Source of the DNA: JAPPLB01 sp965204095
Lineage (GTDB): Bacteria > Acidobacteriota > Terriglobia > Bryobacterales > UBA6623
Assembly (NCBI GenBank): GCA_965204095.1
Contig: OZ241991.1
Location: 3,720,001 to 3,784,000, forward strand
Length of the DNA stretch: 64,000 bases
Direction: 5' to 3'
The translations under genes and the position numbers were made by a program. The notes beneath the pieces were generated by a model. The model worked only from the letters and a program-made list of their open reading frames with translations, was not told the origin of the DNA and did not search any database. Shown here one piece after another: positions 8,404 to 17,461 of this stretch. Position 1 is the stretch's first letter, and each line of letters opens with the position of its first letter.

Positions 8404-9369
8404 CTAACTGCCTTGATACTCGTGTCTGCGCCGGCCTTCGAGCGCCGTGCGCGCATCGCGCTTCCAGTCTTCCAGGTCGGGGCCGGCAAGCTCGGCGGCT
8501 CTCTCGCGCAACTCGGCCATCTCATCCCTGTTGTACTGCGAGAACTGCTGCGCGATGCGGACATCGTCTTCGATCTGACCGATCGTCGTGCATCCGACCG
8601 CGAGGCAATGGATCGGAAGGCTCAGCACGTAGTTGATGCATTGCCCGACTCCGAATGACTGGAGCAGCTTCGAATTGGCCGTGCTCTTCATGCCCTGGAT
8701 GCCCAGGTTCTGCTTTTGGGCTTCCGGCAGCACCTTCTGTTCGAAGCTCAGATACGACGGATCGGCTGGATTGAGCGGCATCAGGATCGTGTCGAAGTCT
8801 TTGTAAAGCCGCAGCATCTCGAGATGGGCTTCCGGATCGTGATGCCCGGTAAAACCGATGTAGCGGCATTTCCCCGCTTTCTTTGCCGCCTCGAAAGCCT
8901 CGATCGCGCCGCCGGGAGCGAAGATGGCTTTGAGGTCCTCATCGGACTTGACGGAGTGAATCTGCCACAGATCGAGGTAGTCGGTCTTGAGTCGCTTCAG
9001 CGACTTGTGCAGTTCTTCCTCGGCTTCCTTGCGGGTTCGCTTTACGCTCTTCGTGGTCAGGAAGACCTCCTTGCGGACATCCTCGAGCGCTTCGCCGTAG
9101 ACCACTTCGGAGCGGCCGTTCCAGTAGCTGTGCGCATTGTCGAAGTAGTTGAGCCCGAGTTCATAGGAGCGGCGCGTGATGGCCTTGGCCTGATCGAACG
9201 TGCAAAGCGGAAAACGCCCACCGGCTTGTCCGACGAGCGTGAGTTTCTCGCCGGTTTTTCCGAACGTCCTTTTCGGCACATCACCGGCTTTCAGGCGGCT
9301 CGCCCGGGCACTGCCCGCCGCGATGCTCAACCCCGCAACAGCACTGCCGAAGAAGCTGCGTCGTTTCAT
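8404..9369 (-). CDS. Tat-exported aldo/keto reductase
   Basis: A 321-residue NADPH-type aldo/keto reductase with a twin-arginine leader (MKRRSFFGSAVAGLSIAAGSA). The catalytic tetrad is visible as D77, Y82, K107 and H138 (YFDNAHSYW, TTKS, QIHS). It follows the TIM-barrel pattern of the Bryobacterales-type reductases that replace the usual cytosolic form with an exported one. Substrate unknown. Its TAG stop lies inside the CTAA flank of the IS1380-type relic. A second, separate Tat-type reductase lies at 16527; the two are paralogues rather than copies. Confidence 0.88.
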   Translation of the reverse strand: MKRRSFFGSAVAGLSIAAGSARASRLKAGDVPKRTFGKTGEKLTLVGQAGGRFPLCTFDQAKAITRRSYELGLNYFDNAHSYWNGRSEVVYGEALEDVRKEVFLTTKSVKRTRKEAEEELHKSLKRLKTDYLDLWQIHSVKSDEDLKAIFAPGGAIEAFEAAKKAGKCRYIGFTGHHDPEAHLEMLRLYKDFDTILMPLNPADPSYLSFEQKVLPEAQKQNLGIQGMKSTANSKLLQSFGVGQCINYVLSLPIHCLAVGCTTIGQIEDDVRIAQQFSQYNRDEMAELRERAAELAGPDLEDWKRDARTALEGRRRHEYQGS

Positions 9370-9612
9370 GGTTTCCTCCCGGAGTCAACAAATAGCCACC
9401 CCAATCATAACACCTGTCTCGGTCGTGTTGTGCCGTCAAGCACCGTGTTTCGATCAGGAACGAAATCACCGGGACCAAGCCCTGCCCAACTGGCGCCGTG
9501 GTCCTGTTCGTAGCGGGCGTACTGCGGCCGGAAGCAGTGAAACCCTTCCACGGGATGCCGGCCGTACGCTGAACGTTTGCGCCGTCGTCGATCTAGAGAA
9601 CAGCGGCAGAGC
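9370..9612. other. spacer between the reductase start and the helicase relic
   Basis: This stretch holds the promoter side of the aldo/keto reductase and sequence of unknown origin. No family match is visible. The segment just before 9613 may be upstream remnant of the decayed helicase gene. Confidence 0.4.
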
Positions 9613-9946
9613 ATGAAGCTGGAAGAGCTGCCGGCCAACGCCGCGGTGCGCGGCATCCTGTCCGACGGCCTTTTCACGGTGCTCAGCGTGTGCAGCGGTT
9701 CGGCTCCGAAGCGCTTGAACGGACCTGACTGGAAGGTCGCCAAAGAGCTTCTGTGCCGTACATTACGAACCCCGGCTCGAGATGGTCGAGGTGACCATGG
9801 AGCATCGACGGAGACGGCGTTGTTCCTCTTGGTCTCCGAGGCGCAGCGGGTCCGCCTTGCACATCTGTTCGACCCGATGATCGCCTTGCACACCTCGGTC
9901 GTCGAGCCGTTGCCCCATCGGATCACTGCGGTTATACTCTTTCGAT
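9613..9946 (+). pseudogene. decayed N terminus of a SNF2-type helicase
   Basis: The frame begins MKLEELPANAAVRGILSDGL and later reads ALFLLVSEAQRVRLAHLFDP and VVEPLPHRITAV. These blocks match, in order, the start of the large SNF2/superfamily II helicases linked to DISARM-like and methyltransferase defence loci. Between them the conserved pieces NEPRLEMVE and PWSIDGDG lie in two other frames, so several small indels are present. The sequence stops matching before the Walker A motif. This is therefore a truncated, frameshifted fossil of a defence-type helicase. The assignment rests on recalled family motifs. Confidence 0.6.
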
Positions 9947-9980
9947 CCACTGGGACCGATTGCTCCGGGGAAGTGCCGTC

Positions 9981-12077
9981 ATGAAGTGGATCAAGAAGGG
10001 GCGTCTCATGACTTGCCCGGCTGTTTTGGTCGTGTCATTCGTCTGTGCGGTCGCGCCCGCGCTGCGCGCCCACGAAGGCGCCATCACCGTCGTCTCGGGC
10101 GCCAGCTTCACCGCTGAGCAACCGGTGGCTCCGAACTCGATCGCCGCCGTGTTCGGGGGCGAGTTCGCGGAGCAAACGACGGTCGCTGGCGAGAGCGAAT
10201 TGCCGGAAGAACTCGACTCGGTCTCGGTTGTGATCGAGGACAGTGCCCAAGTAGAACACCACGCGAAAATCTTCGCTGTCGCCAAGGCCCGGATCGACAT
10301 CCTGATTCCCGACCTGCCCGATGGCACGGCGCACATGCAGGTGGTGCGCGGCGGCGCGTCCGTAGCCGACGGGGAATTCGAGATCCGGTCCGTGAGTCCG
10401 GGATTGTTTTCCGCCGCGAATACCGGTTCGGGCCTCGCGGCTGCGATTGCCGTGCGCGTGAATGCCGATGGGACTCAAAGTTTTGAGCCCGTAGCGGTTT
10501 TCAATACCGAGCGGGAGATGTGGGAACCGATCCCGCTCAACACCGTTGCCGGCCCAATCTACCTGAGCTTGTTCGGCACGGGTATCCGTAACGGCTCGGA
10601 TCTCACGGCTGCGATCGACGGAGTTCCGATCGACGTACGGTTTTACGGCGCACATCCGGTGTTTCCGGGCCTCGACCAAGTCAATATCGGCCCCCTGCCG
10701 CCCGAGTTGAGCGGTCGGTCGGTCGTCGATCTCGTGCTGACCGTGGACGGGATAGAGGCTAACAGCGTGCAGTTCGGGTTCTCCGGCGGTGCCGGCGAGG
10801 CGGTCACGTTCAACAATCAGATCATCCGCCTGTTCCAGGCGCACTGTCAGGTCTGCCATCACCCGGGCGAGGTCGCTCCGTTCTCACTGATGGACTACCA
10901 ATCCGCCAAGCCCCGGGCGCAGGGGATCAAGTGGGCGACGGCCGCCCGCAATATGCCGCCTTGGAAACCGGTCCCGGGATATGGCGAATTCATCGGAGAA
11001 CGCCTCCTGGACGAAGCCGAGATCGACTTGATCGCGCGCTGGGTGGATGCGGGTGTCCCGGAGGGCGATCCGGCCGACCTGCCGGAGCCGCTGGTCTTCA
11101 ATGAGGAATGGACTCTCGGCGATCCGGATCTGGTCCTGGAGCTTCCTGAGTACACGCCCGATCCGAACGTGGAAGACGACTACCGCTGCTTCAGCGTTCC
11201 CGTTCCGACGGAAACGGTCAAAAGCATCACGAAAGTCGAGGTGCGGCCCGGCAACCGCGGAATCGTCCATCATCTCATCTTGTTCGGGGATCCGACCGGC
11301 CAGTCGGCGGCTCTCGAAACCGCGGCCGGCGGTGCGGTGCCGGGATACGAGTGCTTCGGTGATCCGGGGTTCGAATTCGATGGGATCGAGGGGGTGGAAT
11401 CGTATATACAGGGCGGCTGGGTGCCCGGTTACCGCCCCCAAGTCCTGCCCGAGGGTTCTGGGTACTATCTGCGGCCGGGCGCGCGCATCGCGATCCAGAT
11501 CCACTACCACGCCGACGGGAAGCAGGAAAGCGACCGCACCCGCATCGGCCTGCACTTCTCGGAAGAGCCGACCGAGGACAACGTCCTGGTGCTGCCGGTT
11601 TTGAACCGCGAGTTCGAAATTCCGCCCGGGGCGGAAAACTACGAGGTGACCGCCGAGTTGGCTCTTGAGAACCCGCGGTACCTGATTCTCGATACGGTTC
11701 TGCGCAGCCTGGGCAAGCGCCTCTTTCCCGTGGAAGTCATCTCCGTGCTGCCTCACATGCACCTGCTCGGACGAGAGATCCGTATGGACAAGATATCCGC
11801 CGCCGGCGGGGAGACGCCGATGATCTATATCGACAACTGGGACTTCCACTGGCAGGACTGGTACACCTACGTCGAGCCCGTCCTTCTCGAATCCACCGAC
11901 GTTCTCAAAGTGCGGGCTTGGTATGACAACTCCGCGTCCAACCCGCGGAATCCTCATGATCCGCCGCGGGCAGTCGGATGGGGCAACGGGACCAACGACG
12001 AAATGTGCATCGTTTTCTTCCTTGTGAAAATTCCCGATCTTTGCGGTTTGCCGCTGGGTCTTTGCGGAGGGATATGA
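9981..12077 (+). CDS. exported Solibacter-domain / cytochrome c / copper monooxygenase-like fusion
   Basis: A 698-residue exported protein, start ATG chosen for the GGGGAAG ribosome site. A signal peptide is followed by about 250 residues ending in a TIGR03437-like Solibacter domain (GPIYLSLFGTGIRN ... LDQVNIGPLP). Next comes a heme-binding motif (CQVCHH), then a C-terminal half resembling the copper type II ascorbate-dependent monooxygenase fold, with likely copper ligands in VHHLILFGD, QIHYHADG and LPHMHLLG. The heme could deliver electrons to the copper site. The fusion is typical of Solibacter-like genomes; substrate and partners are unknown. It stands alone, followed by a peptidase gene on the same strand 141 bases downstream. 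Confidence 0.75.
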   Translation: MKWIKKGRLMTCPAVLVVSFVCAVAPALRAHEGAITVVSGASFTAEQPVAPNSIAAVFGGEFAEQTTVAGESELPEELDSVSVVIEDSAQVEHHAKIFAVAKARIDILIPDLPDGTAHMQVVRGGASVADGEFEIRSVSPGLFSAANTGSGLAAAIAVRVNADGTQSFEPVAVFNTEREMWEPIPLNTVAGPIYLSLFGTGIRNGSDLTAAIDGVPIDVRFYGAHPVFPGLDQVNIGPLPPELSGRSVVDLVLTVDGIEANSVQFGFSGGAGEAVTFNNQIIRLFQAHCQVCHHPGEVAPFSLMDYQSAKPRAQGIKWATAARNMPPWKPVPGYGEFIGERLLDEAEIDLIARWVDAGVPEGDPADLPEPLVFNEEWTLGDPDLVLELPEYTPDPNVEDDYRCFSVPVPTETVKSITKVEVRPGNRGIVHHLILFGDPTGQSAALETAAGGAVPGYECFGDPGFEFDGIEGVESYIQGGWVPGYRPQVLPEGSGYYLRPGARIAIQIHYHADGKQESDRTRIGLHFSEEPTEDNVLVLPVLNREFEIPPGAENYEVTAELALENPRYLILDTVLRSLGKRLFPVEVISVLPHMHLLGREIRMDKISAAGGETPMIYIDNWDFHWQDWYTYVEPVLLESTDVLKVRAWYDNSASNPRNPHDPPRAVGWGNGTNDEMCIVFFLVKIPDLCGLPLGLCGGI

Positions 12078-12218
12078 TCCGCTCGTTCCGATGCCGGTGT
12101 CCGATCGAGGGTGCGGGGAATCGCCGGTTTGCGCGGCAGCGGCGGTGCTCCCACTCGGAATTCCAGAAACGGCGCCGTCAGGTTAAGGCTTGGTAAAAAA
12201 GAGGGCATTGACTCCGAT

Positions 12219-13916
12219 ATGCATCTGCACGCTGTTTTCGAGACCCCCTGTTGTTGGCGAAAATCGGCCGGCCCAGCCGCCAGCATCGCCGCTTTGGCTT
12301 GCCTGCTGGCATTGCTCGGCTGTGGCGGAAAAGAGGCTGTTTCATCGGCTGGCGCCGACCTGATCCGCGCCGACCGCATCGCCGTGCACACCCGGTTTCT
12401 CTCGAGCGACGCCCTCGAAGGACGCGGCATCGGAGGACGCGCCGAGGCGCTTGCCACCGAGTACATCGCGGCGCAGTTTGCCTTGGCCGGGGCCGCTCCG
12501 GCGGGAGACGGCGGGACGTACTTCCAGGCGGTTCCGCTTGTCGGTGTCCAAACACAGCCCGATGCCCTGCTGAGCTGGTCCGCGGGAGCGGGCGCCAGGC
12601 GCTTGCGCTATCTCGACGATTTCGTCGCTGTGAACCACCGCCAGCAACCGCTCGCCGAGGTGGAGGCCGACGCCGTCTATGTCGGTCACGGCATCGTCGC
12701 CCCCGAGTTCGAGTGGGATGACTACAAGGGGGTCGATGTCAAGGGCAAGATCGTCGTCCTCTTCACGAACGAGCCGGCATCCGATGATCCGGCTTTCTTC
12801 GGTGGGCCGGCGCTCACTTACTACGGCCGCTGGACTTTCAAGTACGAAGAGGCGCTGCGCCAGGGCGCCGCCGGGTGTCTGATCATCCACACGACGCCCA
12901 CCGCCGGCTACCCCTGGCAGGTCGTCCGCAACTCTTGGAGCGGCCGCGAACCCTTCGTGGAGCTCGGCCCGGACGAAGAGGCCCTGAGCGTGGCCGGGTG
13001 GATCCATGCCGAGGCGGCCGCTTCGATGCTCGCCGCAACCGGCAAGAGCCTCGACGAGTTGCTGGCCATGTCGGAATCGCGCGCCTTCCAGCCGCTGCCG
13101 CTCTCGGTCCGCATCCGGGCCCGGATTCGCAGTTCCGTCACTCCCATCCGCACGCGCAACGTCGTTGCGATGATCCAAGGCGGCAATGCTCAAAAACGGG
13201 ACGAAGCCGTTCTCTATACGGCCCACTGGGATCACCTCGGCGTCGGCATCCCGGTAGACGGCGACGACATCTACAACGGCGCGGTCGACAACGCAACGGG
13301 CGTCTCGCTGCTCCTCGAACTGGCACGTGCTTTCGGCGGGTCCGCCTCTCGGCCGCAGCGTTCGATCCTCTTTGCGGCCGTCGGCGCCGAGGAGGGTGGC
13401 CTGCGTGGCTCCCAATACTACGCGCAGCATCCTTTCATTCCGGCCGGCCGGACGGCGGTGAACATCAACTTCGATGGCTTGGCCCCGCTGGGACGCACGC
13501 GCGATATTACCCTTCCCGGTTACGAGAGGACGACCCTGCGGCCTGTCGTCGAAGCCCTCGCCGAGGAATCGCGACTGTCGATCCGTCCCGAAGCTCACCC
13601 CGAACAGGGCTATTACTATCGTTCTGATCACTTCAGCCTGGCGAAGGTTGGCGTGCCGGCTTTCTCGGTGAAGCTGGGCGTCGACTACGTCGATCGACCG
13701 CAAGGGTGGGGCGTCGAGGCGCAGGAGGATTACACCGCGAACCGCTACCATCAGCCCTCCGATGAGTTCGATCCGGCATGGGATTTCTCGGGCCTCGAAC
13801 AACTCGCCCGGTTCGGCTTCGAACTGGGCCTTCGCGCCGCCAACGCCCCGGACTTGCCCACCTGGAACGAAGGGGACGAGTTCCTGCCGGCGCGGCTCCG
13901 GTCATGGGGACGCTGA
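12219..13916 (+). CDS. M28-family zinc peptidase, lipoprotein
   Basis: A 565-residue exported peptidase. The ATG at 12219 gives a leader with lipobox LLALLGC, which an upstream in-frame extension of 36 residues would spoil. A protease-associated domain occupies about residues 120-300 (EADAVYVGHGIVAPE ... GAAGCLIIH). The M28 core follows, with zinc or catalytic motifs TAHWDHLGVG, DNATG, GAEEGGLRGS, NINFDG and a late His in RYHQPSDEF. These enzymes are aminopeptidases or carboxypeptidases of the periplasm or cell surface. The neighbours do not point to a special substrate. Confidence 0.88.
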   Translation: MHLHAVFETPCCWRKSAGPAASIAALACLLALLGCGGKEAVSSAGADLIRADRIAVHTRFLSSDALEGRGIGGRAEALATEYIAAQFALAGAAPAGDGGTYFQAVPLVGVQTQPDALLSWSAGAGARRLRYLDDFVAVNHRQQPLAEVEADAVYVGHGIVAPEFEWDDYKGVDVKGKIVVLFTNEPASDDPAFFGGPALTYYGRWTFKYEEALRQGAAGCLIIHTTPTAGYPWQVVRNSWSGREPFVELGPDEEALSVAGWIHAEAAASMLAATGKSLDELLAMSESRAFQPLPLSVRIRARIRSSVTPIRTRNVVAMIQGGNAQKRDEAVLYTAHWDHLGVGIPVDGDDIYNGAVDNATGVSLLLELARAFGGSASRPQRSILFAAVGAEEGGLRGSQYYAQHPFIPAGRTAVNINFDGLAPLGRTRDITLPGYERTTLRPVVEALAEESRLSIRPEAHPEQGYYYRSDHFSLAKVGVPAFSVKLGVDYVDRPQGWGVEAQEDYTANRYHQPSDEFDPAWDFSGLEQLARFGFELGLRAANAPDLPTWNEGDEFLPARLRSWGR

Positions 13917-13937
13917 GAAGTCTATAATTGAGATGCC

Positions 13938-14420
13938 TTGTCATACCTCGAGTGGCTTGAGAACTCACTGACGGACAAGCTCGAAGAGCAGCCGGTCGGA
14001 GAGCCTGTCGCCCTTCGCGCCTACCTGGAGCTGAGCGAAGACCACGGGCACCTGGTTCCGACCGCCGGGGCGATGGCGTCTGTCGCAGGCGCCTGGTTCG
14101 GTGCGGGATTGCCCAAGGTCTATGCTCTCGGCGGAGCCGACCAGGGATACGTTTCGGTCACCGCGACGTATCCTGGCGGACAGACCGCTCTGATCGTCGC
14201 CGAGTCCCTGAGCGCAGCCGCCGGTGAGCGGCCCTCCGTGCGTCTCTTGCTGATCGGCAACCGTGGCACGATGGAGTTCGCTGATTCGCCGGGCGCGGAT
14301 TTCCGCACGGTCGATCGAACACCGCCCGCCGGCGCGAGCAGCGAGGCTCTGAGCCGGGCGATAGCTGAGTCGCTCCGGTCAGGGGTCCCCGTGGAAGGGA
14401 GGGCGCACAACCGTGGCTAG
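13938..14420 (+). CDS. oxidoreductase-associated protein of unknown function
   Basis: A 160-residue protein with a TTG start that overlaps the next oxidoreductase gene by eight bases, so the two are co-translated. A TATAAT box lies 10-15 bases upstream. The middle part (GGQTALIVAESL ... VRLLLIGNRGTMEF) resembles the C-terminal substrate domain of Gfo/Idh/MocA enzymes, where a similar strand-turn (GT.G..) occurs. It may be a stand-alone half-domain that works with the downstream gene. No catalytic motif is visible. The start is uncertain. Confidence 0.55.
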   Translation: MSYLEWLENSLTDKLEEQPVGEPVALRAYLELSEDHGHLVPTAGAMASVAGAWFGAGLPKVYALGGADQGYVSVTATYPGGQTALIVAESLSAAAGERPSVRLLLIGNRGTMEFADSPGADFRTVDRTPPAGASSEALSRAIAESLRSGVPVEGRAHNRG

Positions 14421-15564
14421 CCGGCCGTTCGGCGTTCTGCTCGTAACGGGCGGGATGACCCACCAGGAGAACTACGGAGCGGGATTCCTCGCCGACCCGC
14501 GCGCAAGAGTCGTCGGCCTTACCGATGAACCCGATGTCGACGAACGCCGCGACCGCCTGAACCGTGGGTTGGCCGATCAGTTCGGCATCCCCTTCCTGCC
14601 GGATATCCGCGAGGCGCTCGCGCGGTCCGACGTGCACCTCGTCTCCGTCTGCTCGGAGTTCGAGCGGCGCACCCGCGTCTCTCAAATCTGTGCGGAAGCC
14701 GGCAAGCATCTCTACGTCGACAAGCCCATGGTGACGAAGATGGCGGAGGCCGACAAACTCGTGGCGACGGCTAGGCGGCGTGGCTTGCGCGGGCAGATGT
14801 TTACCCAGGTCGGCGCGCCGTACGCAAGGCGGCTGAAAGGAATCGTCGATTCCGGTGCTTTGGGTGAGATCAAGTCGATCCAGTGTGACCTCATGTTCGC
14901 GAAGGGTTTCACCGGCGGCGCTCCGCTTGGCTCGCCGCGGCGCGAGCACGATCCGCCTAGGCGGTTCACGTTCCCGGACGCCAAGCGTGAAATCTGGACG
15001 ACCGCGGTCTATTCGCTCACCTTGATCCGCTGGCTCCTCGGCGGACCCCGCTTTCGCAGCGTCTACGCCACCAGCGCCAACTACTTTTTCGAGGAGCACT
15101 ACAAACGCGATGTCGAGGACTTCGGCACGCTTGCTCTCACGCTCGACAACGGCGTCACGGCGTCGCTGATCGCCGGCCGGATCGGTTGGCACAGTCACCG
15201 CAGTTCCGGCCCGAACTTCACGCGCATCATCGGTAGCAAGCGCAGCTTCCTTCTTGACGCGCACAGCCCGCGCTTCGAAATCTCGTCCGACAGAAAGTGG
15301 GCGCCGCCGCCGAAGGACCCCATTGATCCCATGGGCTTCTGGTCGAGCACCATGGAGCGTGGAAACGCTCAACCCAAGCCCTTTTGGCATGAGCCGCCGA
15401 CCGTACCCGGGCGATCGGATCAGGCTCTCTTCCTCGATTGCCTCGAACAGGACAAAGAGCCGGAAGTCACGCTGGACGATGCCGCACAGGCATCCGAGGC
15501 GATGCTGGCCGCCTACCGGTCCGCCGCAACAGGGCAGGTGGTGGCGCTGCCTCTGCCGCGCTAG
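14413..15564 (+). CDS. Gfo/Idh/MocA-family oxidoreductase
   Basis: A 383-residue NAD(P)-dependent oxidoreductase with a GTG start. The N-terminal half is a Rossmann fold, with the catalytic-lysine motif AGKHLYVDKPM (the usual EKP is DKP here). The C-terminal half is the alpha/beta substrate domain. Bryobacterales encode many such enzymes acting on sugars or cyclitols; the substrate cannot be read from the sequence. The TAG stop is the last three bases of a CTAG into which the IS5-type element at 15565 has inserted. The duplicated CTAG keeps the stop codon intact. Confidence 0.88.
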   Translation: MASRPFGVLLVTGGMTHQENYGAGFLADPRARVVGLTDEPDVDERRDRLNRGLADQFGIPFLPDIREALARSDVHLVSVCSEFERRTRVSQICAEAGKHLYVDKPMVTKMAEADKLVATARRRGLRGQMFTQVGAPYARRLKGIVDSGALGEIKSIQCDLMFAKGFTGGAPLGSPRREHDPPRRFTFPDAKREIWTTAVYSLTLIRWLLGGPRFRSVYATSANYFFEEHYKRDVEDFGTLALTLDNGVTASLIAGRIGWHSHRSSGPNFTRIIGSKRSFLLDAHSPRFEISSDRKWAPPPKDPIDPMGFWSSTMERGNAQPKPFWHEPPTVPGRSDQALFLDCLEQDKEPEVTLDDAAQASEAMLAAYRSAATGQVVALPLPR

Positions 15565-15576
15565 GGCCTGTTAACA

Positions 15577-16209
15577 CTAACGTAGTGCCTCGACGATCAG
15601 AGCGAAGTGCAGGAAAGCGAGGAACATCACGTCGAGCTTATCGAACCGCGAGAAGATGCGCCGGAAGCCCTTGAGCCGCCGGAAGAGCCGCTCGACTTCG
15701 TTGCGGCGGCGGTACAGCAAGCGGTCGTATTCCCACGGCTGCAGTCGCGTCCGACGGGGCGGCACGACGGGAATCCATCCAAAATCCAGCGCCAATTGAC
15801 GCGTCTGATCGTCCTCATAGGCGCTGTCCATCAGCAGTGGGAGTGGCTCGGGCAACGGCCCCAGTCCGGCCAGCAGATCGCGGCCCTGCACCGCGTCGTG
15901 CGCTTGACCCGGCGAGAGAGCGAACGTTATCGCCGTTCGAGCATTCGCGGCAACCAGATGAACCTTGGTGCTCCATCCGCCGCGCGATTTGCCAATCGCC
16001 TGGGGACCGTTTTTTTTAACGCCCCCGTGCCGTCCGGATGCACCTTCACGATGGTCGAGTCCATCGAAACCGCCTCCACTCGGATGCGCACCAGTTGCTC
16101 TCTCTGCAGCTTTTCGAACACCGCGTCCAGCACACCGTTCTTGGACCAGCGGTTCATGCGGGTGTAGATGGTGTGCCAGTTTCCGAAGCGTTGGGGCAGC
16201 CCACGCCAC
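15577..16209 (-). CDS. IS5-type transposase, C-terminal frame (OrfB)
   Basis: The catalytic half of the transposase. True product starts after the A8 run near 16010, where the reading frame changes from OrfA. From there it reads KNGPQAIGKSRGGWSTKVHL, then LLMDSAYEDD (second Asp) and RRRNEVERLFRRLKGFRR (Glu motif). The first half of this open frame is out of phase with the protein and is not expected to be used. A -1 frameshift on the A run would join OrfA to this part, as in other IS427-group elements. Confidence 0.8.
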   Translation of the reverse strand: MAWAAPTLRKLAHHLHPHEPLVQERCAGRGVRKAAERATGAHPSGGGFDGLDHREGASGRHGGVKKNGPQAIGKSRGGWSTKVHLVAANARTAITFALSPGQAHDAVQGRDLLAGLGPLPEPLPLLMDSAYEDDQTRQLALDFGWIPVVPPRRTRLQPWEYDRLLYRRRNEVERLFRRLKGFRRIFSRFDKLDVMFLAFLHFALIVEALR

Positions 16210-16334
16210 TTGCAGCCCTGCTCGGCGACATACAAGATGGCGTTCAAAACCGTGAGATTCGACAGGCTCACGTTACCGCGCTGGCGCGGCAGGACAGGCT
16301 CGATACGGCGGTATTGCTCCTCGGTGATCTCCAT
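15927..16334 (-). CDS. IS5-type transposase, N-terminal frame (OrfA)
   Basis: A 135-residue frame starting MEITEEQYRRIEPVLPRQRG, the typical DUF4096-like N-terminal domain of IS5-type transposases. It contains the first catalytic Asp in VSMDSTIVKVHPDG. The homologous part ends at the run of eight A residues (16017-16010 on this strand); the last 30 or so codons are out of phase. A -1 slip on that run would give the full transposase. Confidence 0.85.
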   Translation of the reverse strand: MEITEEQYRRIEPVLPRQRGNVSLSNLTVLNAILYVAEQGCKWRGLPQRFGNWHTIYTRMNRWSKNGVLDAVFEKLQREQLVRIRVEAVSMDSTIVKVHPDGTGALKKTVPRRLANRAADGAPRFIWLPRMLERR

Positions 16335-16526
16335 GCCCTATTATAAAACATTCTTGCAGATTAGTGTTAACAGGCCCTAGCCAGCACCGGAACGGCTCCC
16401 TGCCATCCCGCCAAGAGCGCCGGGCGATTGCTTGACGTATGTGAGCCCTGAGCCGGTATCGCAGATCAGAGCGGTGTGATAACCTGACAGCAACTCGACC
16501 CTTATACCCATTTGGGAGGAACGAAC

Positions 16527-17414
16527 ATGTCCATCGAGAGACGCCATTTTTTCCGCCACGGACTCGCCGTCGGCGCGGCGCTTGCGACCGGCTTGGATCG
16601 GAACCGCGCGCACGCCGCCGCACTCCCTCGCCGGTACGCCAACGACGTGGTCGAGTTGGGGCCCGACAAGGTCAAGCTCTCCCGTCTGGCGATGGGCACC
16701 GGCACGAGCGGTTTCGGCGGGTCTTCGAATCAGACGCGCCAGCTCGGTGTCAAGGGCATGGTCGATTTGGTTTGGTTCGGCTACGACAACGGCGTTACGT
16801 TTTGGGATTCGGCGGACCAGTACGGAAGCCATCCGCACCTGAAGGGCGCGCTCAAGCACATCCCGCGTGAAAAGGTCGCGATCATGACCAAGACCCACGC
16901 CAAGACCTACGAAGAGATGCGGCGCGACCTCGATCGCTACAAGAAAGAACTCGGTACGGACTACATCGACATCGTCCTGTTGCACGCCATGCGCGAAGTC
17001 GATTGGCCCACGCAACGAGAAGGCGCCATGGAGTACCTTTCCGAGATGCGCGAGAAGGGGGTGGTCAAGACGCACGGGGTCTCCTGCCACTCGCTGCCGG
17101 CCTTGAAGACCGCCGCGAAGACACCATGGGTGCACGTTGACCTCGCGCGCATCAACCCGATGGGCGTCGCGATGGATACCGACCCCGCCACCGTCAAAGA
17201 TGTCCTGCGCGACATGAAGAGCAAAGGCAAGGGCATCATCGGCATGAAGATTCTGGGCGCTGGCAAGATGCGCCGTCGGGTCGACGAGATGCTCTCCCAC
17301 GCCCTCGCGATGGACTTCATCGACACCTTTACGATCGGCGCCGAGAGCATCCAGGAGCTTGGCGATCTGGTTCGCCGCATCCCGCAAGCGTCGCAGCGCG
17401 GCTGGCCGAGCTGA
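16527..17414 (+). CDS. Tat-exported aldo/keto reductase
   Basis: A 295-residue aldo/keto reductase with a twin-arginine leader (IERRHFFRHGLAVGAALATG). The ATG is chosen because GGGAGGA lies seven bases upstream. Catalytic residues appear as the Asp and Tyr in FWDSADQYG, Lys in IMTKTH and His in VLLHAM. It is shorter than the enzyme at 8404 and belongs to a different subgroup. It lies just beyond IS5 copy 1 and ahead of MITE copy E, with no co-transcribed partner in sight. Confidence 0.87.
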   Translation: MSIERRHFFRHGLAVGAALATGLDRNRAHAAALPRRYANDVVELGPDKVKLSRLAMGTGTSGFGGSSNQTRQLGVKGMVDLVWFGYDNGVTFWDSADQYGSHPHLKGALKHIPREKVAIMTKTHAKTYEEMRRDLDRYKKELGTDYIDIVLLHAMREVDWPTQREGAMEYLSEMREKGVVKTHGVSCHSLPALKTAAKTPWVHVDLARINPMGVAMDTDPATVKDVLRDMKSKGKGIIGMKILGAGKMRRRVDEMLSHALAMDFIDTFTIGAESIQELGDLVRRIPQASQRGWPS

Positions 17415-17461
17415 GGCTCGGGTGCGACAGATCACGCTGGTTTCCGGCGCAACGTCCGCCG

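Larger units (their letters stand above)
15565..16376 (-). mobile_element. IS5-type element (IS427-like group), copy 1
   Basis: An 812-bp element with perfect 16-bp ends (GGCCTGTTAACACTAA and its complement) and a CTAG duplication on both sides (15561-15564 and 16377-16380). It carries two overlapping frames that together form a DDE transposase. The pair of frames, the size and the CTAG-type target fit the IS427 group of the IS5 family. A second copy of identical length lies in opposite orientation at 49675. The two differ by scattered substitutions, so neither is a very recent product of the other. Confidence 0.92.

Noticed and set aside
12342..13802. 486-codon minus-strand frame opposite the M28 peptidase
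   Set aside because: The plus-strand gene has clear catalytic motifs; the opposite frame has none.
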